A stretch of DNA of 64,000 nucleotides from an uncultured Rothia sp. (GCA_946221065.1 CAMIIO010000002.1:247183-311182); one strand, 5' to 3'. Counted from the first letter of the stretch, positions 33,815 to 43,585 are shown. The notes: a model not told the origin generated them from the letters alone. Numbers and translations: made by a program.

Positions 33815-34046
33815 GGGTTTTAGGCTACCACTGGCATTCTCCTCGAACACAAGACTTTCTGAGCAAATCGAGGGATAGACCGGTACTTTGCGGAAGCCCT
33901 TGTCGGGAGCACCCAATCTCTGCTAGCTTAAAAACGTCTTATCCCCGACGGAAGAGATCCCTTGGATTCAGTAGCGCTCACTCGGTAATCAACGCTGAAA
34001 CGCACTCGCGTCTTCAGCTTCACTTTTCACTGAAGGACGCTCATCC

Positions 34047-35685
34047 ATGCCCACTCACAACTCTTCCCAGCCATCAATAGACTTTTCCCACCTTAGCCTC
34101 ACCTGGCCCGACGGCACCGTCTGCTTTAACAACCTCAGCGGCGCGTTCTCTGCCCGCCTTACCGGACTCATCGGGGATAACGGTTCCGGAAAATCCTCCC
34201 TCCTCAAAACCCTGGCAGGTCTAATCGCGCCTACCTCCGGTCAGATAGCACGCCCAGAGAAGGTGGGATATGTGCCACAGGATTTAGGGTTGAGTACTCA
34301 CACCACTCTGGCAGATATTTTTGGAATCACGGATATTCTTCAAGCAATATCTCGGGTAGAAGCCGGCGAATACTCCGAAGACCTCTTTGACATCATCGGT
34401 ACTGAGTGGGACGTCGCGGAGCAGGTACACGCTACCCTTACCGTCCACGGGTTTCAGCCCGCTCAACGACTAGATCCCACCGAACTCATGGCTTTGCCCC
34501 TCATAAAACTCTCCGGTGGGGAGGCTGTCACGGCGGCACTTATCGGAGCAACCTGGCGGCGACCAGATTTTCTACTTCTCGACGAACCCACCAATAACCT
34601 GGATCGTGCCGGACGTCTCCGGCTCCTCCAGCTTTTACGCGCCGTGCCGTACCCCGCCGTCGTCGTGAGCCATGACCGTGAGCTCTTGGAGCAGGTGGAC
34701 ACCATTGCTGAGCTTCGCAATGGTACACTCCGATTTATCGAGGGAAACTTCAGCACTTTTGAACAAGCAATCGAAGCCGAACAACAAAGTGCAGAAAGAG
34801 CGCTCAGACAGGCGAAGTCACAAGAGAAGCAAGAAAAGCAAGACCGCATTGTCACCGAAGAAAAACTTGCTAAGTCCCAAAAGCGCGGCAAAAAGTTCGC
34901 AGAAAATAAGCGCAAACCCGGTATGGCAATGGGACTAAATAAAATGTCTGCCGAGCGCTCCGCCACCAAGCTTCGCGGTATCCATGAAGGCAGACTCGAC
35001 GACGCCGCAGCGGCGCGTGCTAGCGCCGAAAAGCAAATCCGGCAAGAGGACCACATCTATCTCTCACTTCCGGAAACCGAGATTCCGGCCAGAAAAAAGG
35101 TTCTTGAACTAGCCCGGTTGGTCGAGGATGAAGAACTTCCGGAGCAAGTGGTGCTGGCAGGTCCCGAACGGTTACGAGTTAGCGGACCAAATGGTTCGGG
35201 GAAGACCACACTACTCAAAGCTCTGGTGAAGCACCCTGCCGAACCTGCACATGGCACCCCCTCACCGTTTTATCGGGTGGACTTTAGGCTCACCAACTTT
35301 GGGTATATCCCCCAGCGGATTGAGCTTCCGGAACACCTCAACGTCATTGAGATTGTGGCGGAGACAAAACCGGATCTTACCGAACAACAAATTCGCGACT
35401 TTCTAGCCCGGCTACTCTTCCGCCGGGACCGGGTATTACTGCCCGCATCGGCACTATCCGGTGGCGAGCGCTTACGTGTAGCGTTGGCGCGGGTACTGCT
35501 CAGTTCTCCCGCGCCGCAACTACTGATTCTTGATGAACCCACGAACAACCTGGATTTAGCCTCGGTACGGTGGCTGGTTCAAGCGCTCAATAGCTTTGCC
35601 GGGGCGCTAGTGGTGGTTAAGCCATGATGAGGCATTCTGCGCCGATATTGGTTTGACGGCGAAGCTGGAGTTACCCACTCGCTAG
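34047..35685 (+). CDS. ABC-F type ATPase, frameshifted at its C-terminus
   Basis: A cytoplasmic protein with two ABC domains and no membrane segment. Domain 1: Walker A GDNGSGKSS, signature KLSGGEAVTAAL, Walker B LLLDEPTNNLD, VVVSHDRELL. The charged linker has RGKKFAENKRKPGMAMG. Domain 2: SGPNGSGKTT, ALSGGERLRVALARVLL, LLILDEPTNNLD. The open frame stops at 35627 with GALVVVKP, where SHDEAFCADIG is expected. Removing one A from TTAAGCC near 35616 restores SHDEAFCADIG...LELPTR to TAG at 35685. The missing part includes the second switch His, so domain 2 would be impaired unless this is a sequencing error. Confidence 0.8.
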
Positions 35686-35700
35686 TTCCACACATATCCA

Positions 35701-35753
35701 AAAAGCCAGGGTCCTGCACAACTTACATGGTGTTGCACAGGGCCCTGGCTTTT
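35701..35753. terminator. Bidirectional terminator
   Basis: AAAAGCCAGGG pairs with CCCTGGCTTTT with inner GTGCAAC-type pairing. It lies between convergent genes and ends both. Confidence 0.85.
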
Positions 35754-35769
35754 GAGGCGTTAACTCTTG

Positions 35770-37893
35770 TTACTTCTTCTTAAGGTAACGAGCGAAGCCC
35801 ACGGTATCCTGAGCGCCATTCACGCTCAGCGACTTGTTGAGATCGCCGCCAACCCACAGGTTGCCGCGGCTATCCACAAAGGACTCCCAAATGCCATTAC
35901 CGCGGTTACCGCGCAGACGAGGAGAGAATTCGGGCAGGTAAGCACCGGTGGTAGCGTCCCAGGCACCTACCAAAGAAATGTTATAAACTTCCTTGGTTTG
36001 CGATGCGGCACCAAAGTACTTATCTGCGCCCTGGTAAACCTTGTCACCGCAGTGGCAGGCACCGTAAATAACGTTTCCAGACTTATGCAAATCCTGGAAG
36101 TCACCACCGGGCAAAGTGATGGCGGAATTCAAACGCTTATAGTTATCGTTCTTGTCATACTGAGCAATCAGGTGCTCGGTGCCACCAGTCCACACCGTGT
36201 TGCCGGCGTCCTGAACGTCAAACTGGAAGCCACCGCGAGTACCCACAGCTACCGAAGGTTTCCAATCCCATGGGGCCAAACGAGAACCATCGGTGGTGTT
36301 GAGCGCAGCCAGCTTAAAGGTTGACTCGCCCTTCAGAGTAGAGAAGTAGCCCGCAGCAAAAACAGAATTGCCGTCTTCGGCGGCGTTAATACCGTTTACG
36401 GTGCCGTTAAACTCGGGGCGCCATTGGCGGTCTACATCGTTCGTCTTGAGGTTAAAACGGGTAGCGTTCTTGGAGTACACAGCGCTCTTAGCAGCAAGAC
36501 CGGTAACGTGTGTGAAGTTACCGCCTACATACAAGTAATCGCCCTGGACATCAAAGGTCTTCACCTGTGCCACACCGTTAGTACCTCGGTTTTCAACCCT
36601 CCAGCCCGGATCATTAATCTCACCGGTTACGGGGTCAAGAACTACCAGATTCTTGTATGGTTGGCCGTTTACCTCGGTAAATTCGCCACCAACAACAAGC
36701 TTTCCGTTAGGCAGTGCCTCAAGAGCCTTAATCTGGTTATTGAATTTAGGAGTGAAGGTACGAACCAGCTCGCCGGTATCTACGTTATAACCGCTCAAGA
36801 AGGGCTGGTCCACCACTTCACCGCTTGCAGAAACCACGTTCTTGTAGTCACCACCCACAAACACGGTGTCGCCCACCTGCGTAATAGCCTGAACGTAGGT
36901 ATTCATTTCTCCGACCTTGCCGGAGCCGGTGTCCTCAGAAGTACGCCACTTCATAGGTGCGCTGTAGCTGCTCGGCAGCTCCTTCACCGTGGGGTTTGCC
37001 GGGGTAGCTGGGGTGGTAGGTTCTGTAGGTGTGGTTGGTTTCGTGGGATCCGTGGGGTCTGTGGGAGTGACAGGCTTGGTATCGTCTGAAGAAATCGTTG
37101 GGCGAGCGTACACCTGAGTAAAAGGAAGGGTGTACCCGCTAGCAGAACGCCCCAGTGAACCGTTCTGGTTGGCAGGGGCAGGAACGTTACGGCCATAGCC
37201 AAAAGCGAAGCCATCATTGGGCCCAGTAAAAATGGGGTTGACGGCGCGATAAGAGGTGTCGTTGCCCTTTGAATCTTTGCGCGTACGGTTAGGATCCGTA
37301 GCGGTAGAAGGTGCCTTCCAGGCAGGATCTTCACGGTAATTCACTGAGTCCCAGTACTTAGAAGACTGAATATTCCACGTCCACATCTGAGTGGAATTGA
37401 ACTTGCCGTAGCTCTCCTGGAACTGGGTACCCTGCTCGTTCAAAGCACGACGAATGCGAATGCCATCACCGTGCACTCCGGCGGGCTTTCCACCCAGCAG
37501 TGCATCGATTGTGGCGGGAGTCAGCTGAACAGGGGTGTTAGAACCTGCACCGGTAGGGTTACGCCACAGATTGTTTACATCACCTTGACCGCCACTACGG
37601 TTCCATCCCTCACGGCCACGGCCCAGCAGTACCCAACCGCCGCCATCGGACTCTTGATCGCAATAGAACTGGGCAGGGCCATTGGGAAGCTGAGGAGGAT
37701 TCAGCCAGTACGTACCGGATTTTGCCTGCGGATTAACCTGTTTGACTTCCCAGCAGGAAGCGGCCGCATTGGCTCGTGATGAGCCATCGTGGACGGGGGC
37801 TGCGGTAGCGGGTGCGAACGTTGCTAGGGAAAGACCGAGCATAGATGCCGCTGAAACCGACGTCACTTTCTTAAGAAAAGGGCTGAATTTCAT
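35770..37893 (-). CDS. Secreted fibrinogen-like (YCD...GGGW) and beta-propeller protein
   Basis: A 707-residue secreted protein. A signal peptide ends near ATAAPVHD. Residues about 45-275 hold a fibrinogen-C-like region with SCWEVKQVNPQAKSGTYWLN and YCDQESDGGGWVLLGRGREG. A Pro/Thr linker follows (TDPTDPTKPTTPTEPTTPAT). The C-terminal 390 residues contain repeated short strands (VFVGGDYKNV, LVVGGEFTEVNG, LYVGGNFTHVTG) typical of a beta-propeller. No LPXTG anchor is visible. This architecture suggests binding to carbohydrate or host matrix; the ligand is unknown. ATG 37893 is chosen because it starts the signal peptide. Confidence 0.85.
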   Translation of the reverse strand: MKFSPFLKKVTSVSAASMLGLSLATFAPATAAPVHDGSSRANAAASCWEVKQVNPQAKSGTYWLNPPQLPNGPAQFYCDQESDGGGWVLLGRGREGWNRSGGQGDVNNLWRNPTGAGSNTPVQLTPATIDALLGGKPAGVHGDGIRIRRALNEQGTQFQESYGKFNSTQMWTWNIQSSKYWDSVNYREDPAWKAPSTATDPNRTRKDSKGNDTSYRAVNPIFTGPNDGFAFGYGRNVPAPANQNGSLGRSASGYTLPFTQVYARPTISSDDTKPVTPTDPTDPTKPTTPTEPTTPATPANPTVKELPSSYSAPMKWRTSEDTGSGKVGEMNTYVQAITQVGDTVFVGGDYKNVVSASGEVVDQPFLSGYNVDTGELVRTFTPKFNNQIKALEALPNGKLVVGGEFTEVNGQPYKNLVVLDPVTGEINDPGWRVENRGTNGVAQVKTFDVQGDYLYVGGNFTHVTGLAAKSAVYSKNATRFNLKTNDVDRQWRPEFNGTVNGINAAEDGNSVFAAGYFSTLKGESTFKLAALNTTDGSRLAPWDWKPSVAVGTRGGFQFDVQDAGNTVWTGGTEHLIAQYDKNDNYKRLNSAITLPGGDFQDLHKSGNVIYGACHCGDKVYQGADKYFGAASQTKEVYNISLVGAWDATTGAYLPEFSPRLRGNRGNGIWESFVDSRGNLWVGGDLNKSLSVNGAQDTVGFARYLKKK

Positions 37894-38108
37894 TGTTCCT
37901 CGAAACATATGGGCAAGGGATTACTCGCATTCTGCCCTCGCAGCAGTTCTGATGAACGGAAAAGAGGGCAAAATGCTTTACCTTTTCAATATAGGAGGGT
38001 TGCCCCTAGCTCACTAGAGCTACATTTGCGACCACAAAACCCCTAAGCAACCCCACATTTTTCGACCTTGTAGGCGCCCTGGTGGACAACATGTTTAAGG
38101 TATGAAAT

Positions 38109-38588
38109 CTAGCGTTCGATTTTCTTGATCATACGCACGTGTGGCATGCCCGCCTCTTCATATTCCTCGCTAATCTGCTCAAAACCGGCGCTCTTGTAGT
38201 AGGTATCTTTGAGGTATGCCTGAGCGGAGATGACGACGTATTTGGCGTCAGTTTCATTTTTGATGTAATCGAAGGCTTCGTCGAGCAGGAGTTTACCCAT
38301 GCCGGTACCGCGGGTTTCTTCGAGGACGGAGACGCGGGAGAGAGTCCAGGCGTGGGGTACGGGGCCGTATTTGGTGCCTTCGATTTCTTCGTGCAGGTCA
38401 ATGAGGCGCATGTAGGCAAGAATCTTGCCGTTGTCATCTTCATGCATGAGGTGGATGGCGTGGCGATCGGCAAGGTCTGGGTCTGGGTCGCCAAATTTGA
38501 GGCCAATGGCAAAGACTTGCGCGCGGATAATATAGATGGCGTTGAGCTCTTCGAGCGTCAGTTCATTGAAGTGTTTTGCGACAAACAT
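38109..38588 (-). CDS. ElaA-like GNAT acetyltransferase, paralogue 2
   Basis: A 159-residue acetyltransferase clearly related to that at 33329: FNELTLEELNAIYIIRAQVF, then LAYMRLI, VLEETRGTGMGKLLL and YKSAGFEQI. The two genes flank the ABC-F and fibrinogen-like genes. Substrate is unknown. It is alone on the minus strand here. Confidence 0.9.
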   Translation of the reverse strand: MFVAKHFNELTLEELNAIYIIRAQVFAIGLKFGDPDPDLADRHAIHLMHEDDNGKILAYMRLIDLHEEIEGTKYGPVPHAWTLSRVSVLEETRGTGMGKLLLDEAFDYIKNETDAKYVVISAQAYLKDTYYKSAGFEQISEEYEEAGMPHVRMIKKIER

Positions 38589-38736
38589 AAGAAAAAGGTA
38601 TCACTGGTTGGTAGCCGCCCAGTACCGCTTTCTGAATTTATCAGGGTACTTCCCGAGGGGGTCTTGGTCACATTTTTCTCGCACTTCGAATCTTTGCCGC
38701 CTAGCGCAAATTTTTGGGGAGTTTTTCGAGCAGACA

Positions 38737-38806
38737 GTGATGGTGTGCGCTAGCGATGTTTGTAGTTCGCTACCGCACCACAAACATCGTTTACACACAC
38801 CATCAC
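38737..38806 (+). repeat. 70-bp palindromic repeat, copy D
   Basis: Begins GTGATGGTGTGCG, ends ACACACCATCAC. It lies 10 bp beyond the sdhB stop and could end sdh transcription. The central part differs most from the other copies. Confidence 0.8.
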
Positions 38807-38816
38807 TGCTCACTCA

Positions 38817-39569
38817 CTAGTCGTCCTTACCAAAGCGCAGTGCAGCCCGCGCACGCTCCCGATTCACCGCGGCAATCGCCGAAAGTGGAATACCCGCCGG
38901 GCATACGGTGGCACACTCGCCATACACCGAGCAGGGACCAAAACTTGCATCCAGCTCGGCAATAATCGTGCGAGCACGCTTGGAGCGCTCTGCCTTACCC
39001 TGCGGCAGGATAGAGAGATGGTTAAGCACGGAACCGGCAAAAAGATTCGCCGCACCATTAGGACACGCGGCAATGCACGCACCGCACCCAATACAGGCGG
39101 CAAAATCCAATGCCTTCTCCGCCCGCTGATGTCCAATGTTCATGGTGTCAGCTTCGGGCGCCGTTCCGGCGTCAACGGACACAAACCCGCCCGCCTGAAT
39201 CACCCGATCCATTGCTTCCCGATCCACCACCAAATCACGGACGACCGGAAACGCCGCCGAACGCAAGGGTTCAATCCGCAGGGTCTGCCCATCACGAAAA
39301 GACCGTACATGTTGCATACACGACGGCGCGTTCGGAGTAGGACCGTGCGGCTGATCGTTCACGGTGACGCCGCAGGTTCCGCAGATTCCCTCACGGCAGT
39401 CGGAGTCGTAGGCAAAAGGCTCCTGGCCCGAACTCACCAACTGATCGTTAAGGTAGTCAATAAGTTCCAACAACGACATCTCTTCCTGCGCACCATCCAC
39501 CTGGTGCGTCTCGAAATGCCCCTCGGCGTCGGGTCCGGTTTGACGCCAAATTTCCAGGGTAAGTTTCAT
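38817..39569 (-). CDS. sdhB: Succinate dehydrogenase iron-sulfur subunit
   Basis: A 250-residue electron-transfer subunit. The 2Fe-2S ligands lie in DSDCREGICGTCGVTVN plus a later SCMQH; the 4Fe-4S and 3Fe-4S ligands are in CIGCGACIAACPN and the final CATVCPAG block. It passes electrons from SdhA to menaquinone via SdhC. It overlaps sdhA by 4 bp (ATGA). Confidence 0.95.
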   Translation of the reverse strand: MKLTLEIWRQTGPDAEGHFETHQVDGAQEEMSLLELIDYLNDQLVSSGQEPFAYDSDCREGICGTCGVTVNDQPHGPTPNAPSCMQHVRSFRDGQTLRIEPLRSAAFPVVRDLVVDREAMDRVIQAGGFVSVDAGTAPEADTMNIGHQRAEKALDFAACIGCGACIAACPNGAANLFAGSVLNHLSILPQGKAERSKRARTIIAELDASFGPCSVYGECATVCPAGIPLSAIAAVNRERARAALRFGKDD

Positions 39570-41506
39570 CGGTAGTTCCTTGTCTGTAGCTCGATGACGT
39601 CAAAAGTCAACGGTTCAGCGTGGCGTATATGGGCGTGCCCATCGCCAAACTCCCAGGCACTCACAAAGCACCAATCGGCGTCATTACGTTGCGCTTCGCC
39701 GTCGGGTGTTTGAAATTCCTCACGGAAGTGCGCGCCGGCAGATTCCTTACGATCCAACGCATCAACACACATTAGCTCGGCAAGTTCCAGATAGTCCTCC
39801 ACGCGCCCGGCGCGCTCAAGCTCCTGGTTATAGTAGTTGCCCTCACCGGGGATAAAGAGATCCCGATAAAACTCCTCACGAAGCTCACAAATCTGCTCAA
39901 TAGCCCGCACAAGTTTCTGCTCGTTACGGCTCACCCCGCAGCCCTCATAAAGAATCTCTCCCAGCCGCGCGTGGAAATGATCGGTAGGAGTTTTGCCCTT
40001 GATACTCAGCAGACGGTTCACCCGCTCCTGCACCTCTCGCACGGTACGCTGCACAGCGCTATCATCGAGCGGAGTTTCCTCAGTTCCCAGCATATCCGCC
40101 AGATAATTAGGCACCGAATACGGCAAAGTAAACCAGCCGTCCACACACGCGGACAGCAACGAGTTAGCACCCAGACGGTTAGCACCGTGATACGCCCAGC
40201 CTGCCTCCCCGCCCACGAATAGGCCAGGAATGCTCGTCATCTGGTCGTAGTCGCTCCACAACCCGCCCATGGCAAAGTGTGCACCCGGAGCGATACGCAT
40301 AGGAACCTCACGCGGATCCTCACCGGTTGCGTGCGTGTACATTTCAAAAAGGTTGCCGTACCGCTCGTTGAGTACCTTGACGCCCAGACGCTCGCGGGCG
40401 TCTCGGAAGTCCAGGTACACGGAGTTCTTCAGCGGTCCAACGCCGTGCCCCGCCTCGATTTGTTCACGGGCGGCACGGGAGGCAATGTCACGCGGAGTGA
40501 GATTGGCAAATGCCGGGTACTTGCGTTCAAGGTAGTAGTCGCGTTCGGCGTCGGGAATCTCGTTGGCGGGACGGTTATCCCCCGCTTTTCGAGGCACCCA
40601 AATACGGCCGTCGTTACGCAATGATTCAGACATCAACGTGGTTTTGGACTGAAATTTATTGCTCATGGGCAAAGCCGTGGGGTGGAACTGAATGTACGCC
40701 GGGGAAGCGAAGTACGCGCCACGGCGGTGTGCCCGCCAGGCGGCGGTGCAGTTAGAATTCTTTGCAAGCGTGGACTTGTGGAATACGTTGCCGTAACCAC
40801 CTGTTGCCAGTACGACGGCGTGCGCGGTTTCTGCGGAGATCTCCCCGGTACGCAGGTTACGTGTCACAATGCCGACGGCGCGTCCGTCTTTAACAATGAG
40901 ATCCAGCATTTCCTGCTGAGTGTGGAGCGTAACGGTTCCCTGAGCTACCTGACGCTGTAATGCCCGGTGTGCCGAAACTTGTAGCTGCTGCCCGGTTTGC
41001 CCGCGAGTGTAGTAGGTTCGCGAGACTTGCACGCCGCCGAAGGATCGGGTGGTGAGCTCCCCACCGTATTCGCGGGCGAAGGGCGCGCCAATGCCGTTCA
41101 TGTGGTCGATTACGCGCACGGATTCTTCGGCAAGGCGGAAGGCGTCTGCTTCACGACCGCGGAAGTCACCACCTTTAACGGTGTCTTTAACGAAGCGGTG
41201 GATGGAGTCGTTATCTACCTTGCGAGCGCGTGCGGCATTAATTCCGCCCTGCGCGGCAACGGAGTGCGCGCGGCGGGACGAATCATGAAAGGTGTAACTG
41301 GAGACGTTATACCCGAGCTCTCCAAGGGCAGCGGCGCACCCTGCCCCCGCAAGTCCCGTGCCTACCACGATTACCTTAAATTTTCGGCGGTTGAGCGGGG
41401 AGACGAGTTTGTATTGGTCACGACGGCGTTCCCAGGCGGTTTCCGGGTTACCTTTGGGCACCCCACCGGAGATATCCGCGCCGTAGCTGATGTTAATGTC
41501 TGTCAT
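39566..41506 (-). CDS. sdhA: Succinate dehydrogenase flavoprotein subunit
   Basis: A 646-residue FAD enzyme oxidising succinate to fumarate. FAD binding: VVGTGLAGAGCAAALGELGY, then HSVAAQGGINAARA (His-linked FAD region). Active-site regions HPTALPMSNKFQSK and the Arg-containing AGEAGWAYHGANRLGANSLL are present. The form matches the actinobacterial SdhCAB type. It begins 4 bp after sdhC. Confidence 0.95.
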   Translation of the reverse strand: MTDINISYGADISGGVPKGNPETAWERRRDQYKLVSPLNRRKFKVIVVGTGLAGAGCAAALGELGYNVSSYTFHDSSRRAHSVAAQGGINAARARKVDNDSIHRFVKDTVKGGDFRGREADAFRLAEESVRVIDHMNGIGAPFAREYGGELTTRSFGGVQVSRTYYTRGQTGQQLQVSAHRALQRQVAQGTVTLHTQQEMLDLIVKDGRAVGIVTRNLRTGEISAETAHAVVLATGGYGNVFHKSTLAKNSNCTAAWRAHRRGAYFASPAYIQFHPTALPMSNKFQSKTTLMSESLRNDGRIWVPRKAGDNRPANEIPDAERDYYLERKYPAFANLTPRDIASRAAREQIEAGHGVGPLKNSVYLDFRDARERLGVKVLNERYGNLFEMYTHATGEDPREVPMRIAPGAHFAMGGLWSDYDQMTSIPGLFVGGEAGWAYHGANRLGANSLLSACVDGWFTLPYSVPNYLADMLGTEETPLDDSAVQRTVREVQERVNRLLSIKGKTPTDHFHARLGEILYEGCGVSRNEQKLVRAIEQICELREEFYRDLFIPGEGNYYNQELERAGRVEDYLELAELMCVDALDRKESAGAHFREEFQTPDGEAQRNDADWCFVSAWEFGDGHAHIRHAEPLTFDVIELQTRNYR

Positions 41507-41510
41507 GGCT

Positions 41511-42254
41511 TTAGCTCACGATTCCTAGGAGTACGGCTATGGGGATGGTGATATTTCCGAGCATGACGATGAGGGCAAAGACTCCGCTGAGTAGTGTTAC
41601 CCAGGAGCGGACTTTTTGGCTCATGGTCACGCCAAAGTCGTTGACGGCGGCATAAACCCCGTGGGCGAGGTGCAGGAAGAGGGTCACCATTGCTATCAGG
41701 TAAACCGCCGCCGCCCAGGGGCGCTGGAAGCTGGCAATGAGGTTTTGGTAGGCAAAGCTGCCAGCTTCGGAGCCGTGTTGGAAGCTTTCGGGCGCTACTC
41801 CCACTCCGGCGGTGAGGTCAAGGATATGAAAAATGATGAAGAAGAGCAGTACCAGTCCGGTGACGGGCATGGTTCGTGCGGTGAAGGAACGCATACCGCG
41901 CATACCTTTGCGTGGGAAGTTTCCGCGCCGAGCCTTGGCTCGGCGGCTAATGATTGCGGCGCAATATACATGTGCGATGAGGCATACGAGCAGGACTACG
42001 CGAAAGACCCAGAGGAAGCCTTCGTAGGGGAAGAGCGGTTCTAGTAAAGTACGTAGCCAGAGGGCGTAGGCGTTGAAGTGTTCGGGGCCCGTGTATACCT
42101 TGAGGTTTCCTACCATGTGTACAAAAACAAAGGCGCCGAAGATTATGCCGGTGATCGCCATGATGTATTTGGCGAGTACGTTGCTGAGCCACACGGGGCC
42201 TATCTGCGGTGGTTTGGGGCGGGCGGTTTTCGCCGGTTGGGCGGTGGTGCTCAT
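41511..42254 (-). CDS. sdhC: Succinate dehydrogenase cytochrome b subunit
   Basis: A 247-residue diheme membrane anchor with five TM helices, as in the Corynebacterium/Bacillus type. Helix His residues are visible (FGAFVFVHMVGNLKVY, VYCAAI preceded by LIAHVY, FFIIFHILDLT, FLHLAHGVY), consistent with two heme b ligations. There is no separate SdhD. ATG 42254 suits the family better than an earlier start at 42323. Confidence 0.92.
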   Translation of the reverse strand: MSTTAQPAKTARPKPPQIGPVWLSNVLAKYIMAITGIIFGAFVFVHMVGNLKVYTGPEHFNAYALWLRTLLEPLFPYEGFLWVFRVVLLVCLIAHVYCAAIISRRAKARRGNFPRKGMRGMRSFTARTMPVTGLVLLFFIIFHILDLTAGVGVAPESFQHGSEAGSFAYQNLIASFQRPWAAAVYLIAMVTLFLHLAHGVYAAVNDFGVTMSQKVRSWVTLLSGVFALIVMLGNITIPIAVLLGIVS

Positions 42255-42456
42255 AGACTGCTTTCGGTGAATGGAGACGGTTTTCCTCATTCTTAGTCTT
42301 CTCCGTCCCAGAGAATTTTGCACGCTGGATAGGTGATTATGGACTGTTGGGCGGGAAGGTTACGTTTGTGCGATTTTGACTCTATGTTTTTGGTAATACC
42401 GCTGAATGTTTCACCTTGTATGATGCCGGTTATTTTTAGTTTTTAGGCAGGTCTAC

Positions 42457-43245
42457 TTACGGTCTTCTTGAGGTACAAATGAGTTCTGCGTAGGCTCCTA
42501 AGAGTGGCTCGTTCGCTGTGTTGCGCGGGCGAAACCCGGCAAGATGTTTGAGGATTTTGAGGTCCCTCACGCCGGTGAGCGGGTTAGCGTCGATCACCGC
42601 GCACCTCCCAATCCCCTCCCCTGCTCGCACGACGACGTCGGCAAGGTGCTCTGGAACCTGTGGGGTTTCCGGAACGAGGGAGAACTCTTGACCTACCCAC
42701 TCATCTTCTTGGAAGGGGCGTTCGGTTTTGATAAGGAAGGTAGAGCGAAAGCGCGCATGTTCTTCCAGAAGCGGGTGTTCGAGCGCCCGCCCCAGCTCTT
42801 CTAAGGTTGCGGTTCCTATCAGCGAGAACGCCTTACCGTACATGATGCCGCGCGGGCATGATTCGGCAAGATTTACCGGCTTGCCCAGATAATCGGAGAA
42901 CGCCCTATTAGCCGTGGTTTCTAAGAGGTACAACTTCACGGATCTGCCCCAATAATCGCAGGTAATGCTACCGCCGCGGGCAAGGTGATGAGCACGTGAC
43001 TGTTCGCCGGGGAAAGTCAGTCTAAGGTCTTCTTTTTCAGGGGTAAAGTGAGCCTGAACCGCCATGAGTTGCGGGTGTTGTACGGTGCGGAGCACCCGCC
43101 GCGCATCGACGTCAACCACACAAAACCGGCGATCCCCCGCCGCGCCGTCGGGTGTAAGGATGGCGTGTTGTTGGGGCAGGTGCCGAATACCTTTGACGGG
43201 CGCAAAGCCGAAACTGCTCACGGTGAGGGTTTGCATGGTGCTCAT
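42457..43245 (-). CDS. MOSC-domain protein
   Basis: A 262-residue MOSC protein with an N-terminal beta-barrel: FGFAPVKGIRHLPQQHAILT, GAAGDRRFCVVDVDA, then ARFRSTFLIKTERPFQEDEW. These match the MOSC_N and MOSC modules of molybdenum-cofactor-associated proteins, though the usual conserved Cys of the C-terminal half was not identified (it may be the GIGRCAVIDANP Cys, which is consistent). Start ATG 43245 or 43236; the longer frame enters an intergenic repeat. Substrate is unknown. Confidence 0.8.
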   Translation of the reverse strand: MSTMQTLTVSSFGFAPVKGIRHLPQQHAILTPDGAAGDRRFCVVDVDARRVLRTVQHPQLMAVQAHFTPEKEDLRLTFPGEQSRAHHLARGGSITCDYWGRSVKLYLLETTANRAFSDYLGKPVNLAESCPRGIMYGKAFSLIGTATLEELGRALEHPLLEEHARFRSTFLIKTERPFQEDEWVGQEFSLVPETPQVPEHLADVVVRAGEGIGRCAVIDANPLTGVRDLKILKHLAGFRPRNTANEPLLGAYAELICTSRRP

Positions 43246-43254
43246 TCTAATAAG

Positions 43255-43339
43255 TGACCACCTTCTTACGAACGGTGACCAGCTCGTGTTGCCAAGACCG
43301 TCCTGGGACAATACCTACAACACAGACTAGTCATTCACC
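43255..43339 (+). repeat. Intergenic repeat family 2, copy 2
   Basis: Begins TGACCACCTTCTTACGAA, then TGACCAG, GCCAAGACCGTCC and CAACAC. It aligns with the minus strand of 11173-11258 over about 85 bp. Confidence 0.6.
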
Positions 43340-43355
43340 ACAATGGACACAAGAA

Positions 43356-43396
43356 AACCCCGCCCAACTAGTTTCACCTAGTCAGAGCGGGGTTTT
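43356..43396 (-). terminator. Terminator after tRNA-Lys
   Basis: AACCCCGC pairs with GCGGGGTT, with an inner CTAGT/CTAG helix; T runs exist on both sides. Confidence 0.8.
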
Positions 43397-43409
43397 TCGT
43401 ATTCTGTTG

Positions 43410-43482
43410 TGCGCCCTGTGGGGCTCGAACCCACGACCCACGGATTAAAAGTCCGATGCTCTACCAACTGAGCTAAAGGCGC
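43410..43482 (-). tRNA. tRNA-Lys (anticodon TTT)
   Basis: On the minus strand acceptor GCGCCTT pairs with AGGGCGC (one G-T). D-arm TAGCTCAGTTGGTAGAGCA is standard. The anticodon stem CGGA/TCCG region encloses CTTTTAA, anticodon TTT. The T-arm is GTGGGTTCGAGCCCCAC. CCA is not encoded. Confidence 0.95.
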
Positions 43483-43585
43483 TCCACCGACTTTCAAAAG
43501 TCAGCGAATACAACTATACCTTACAAACGCTCAAACATAAAACTCCGCGCCACAATAATTCACCGTGGCTCTCTATACTGACAGG

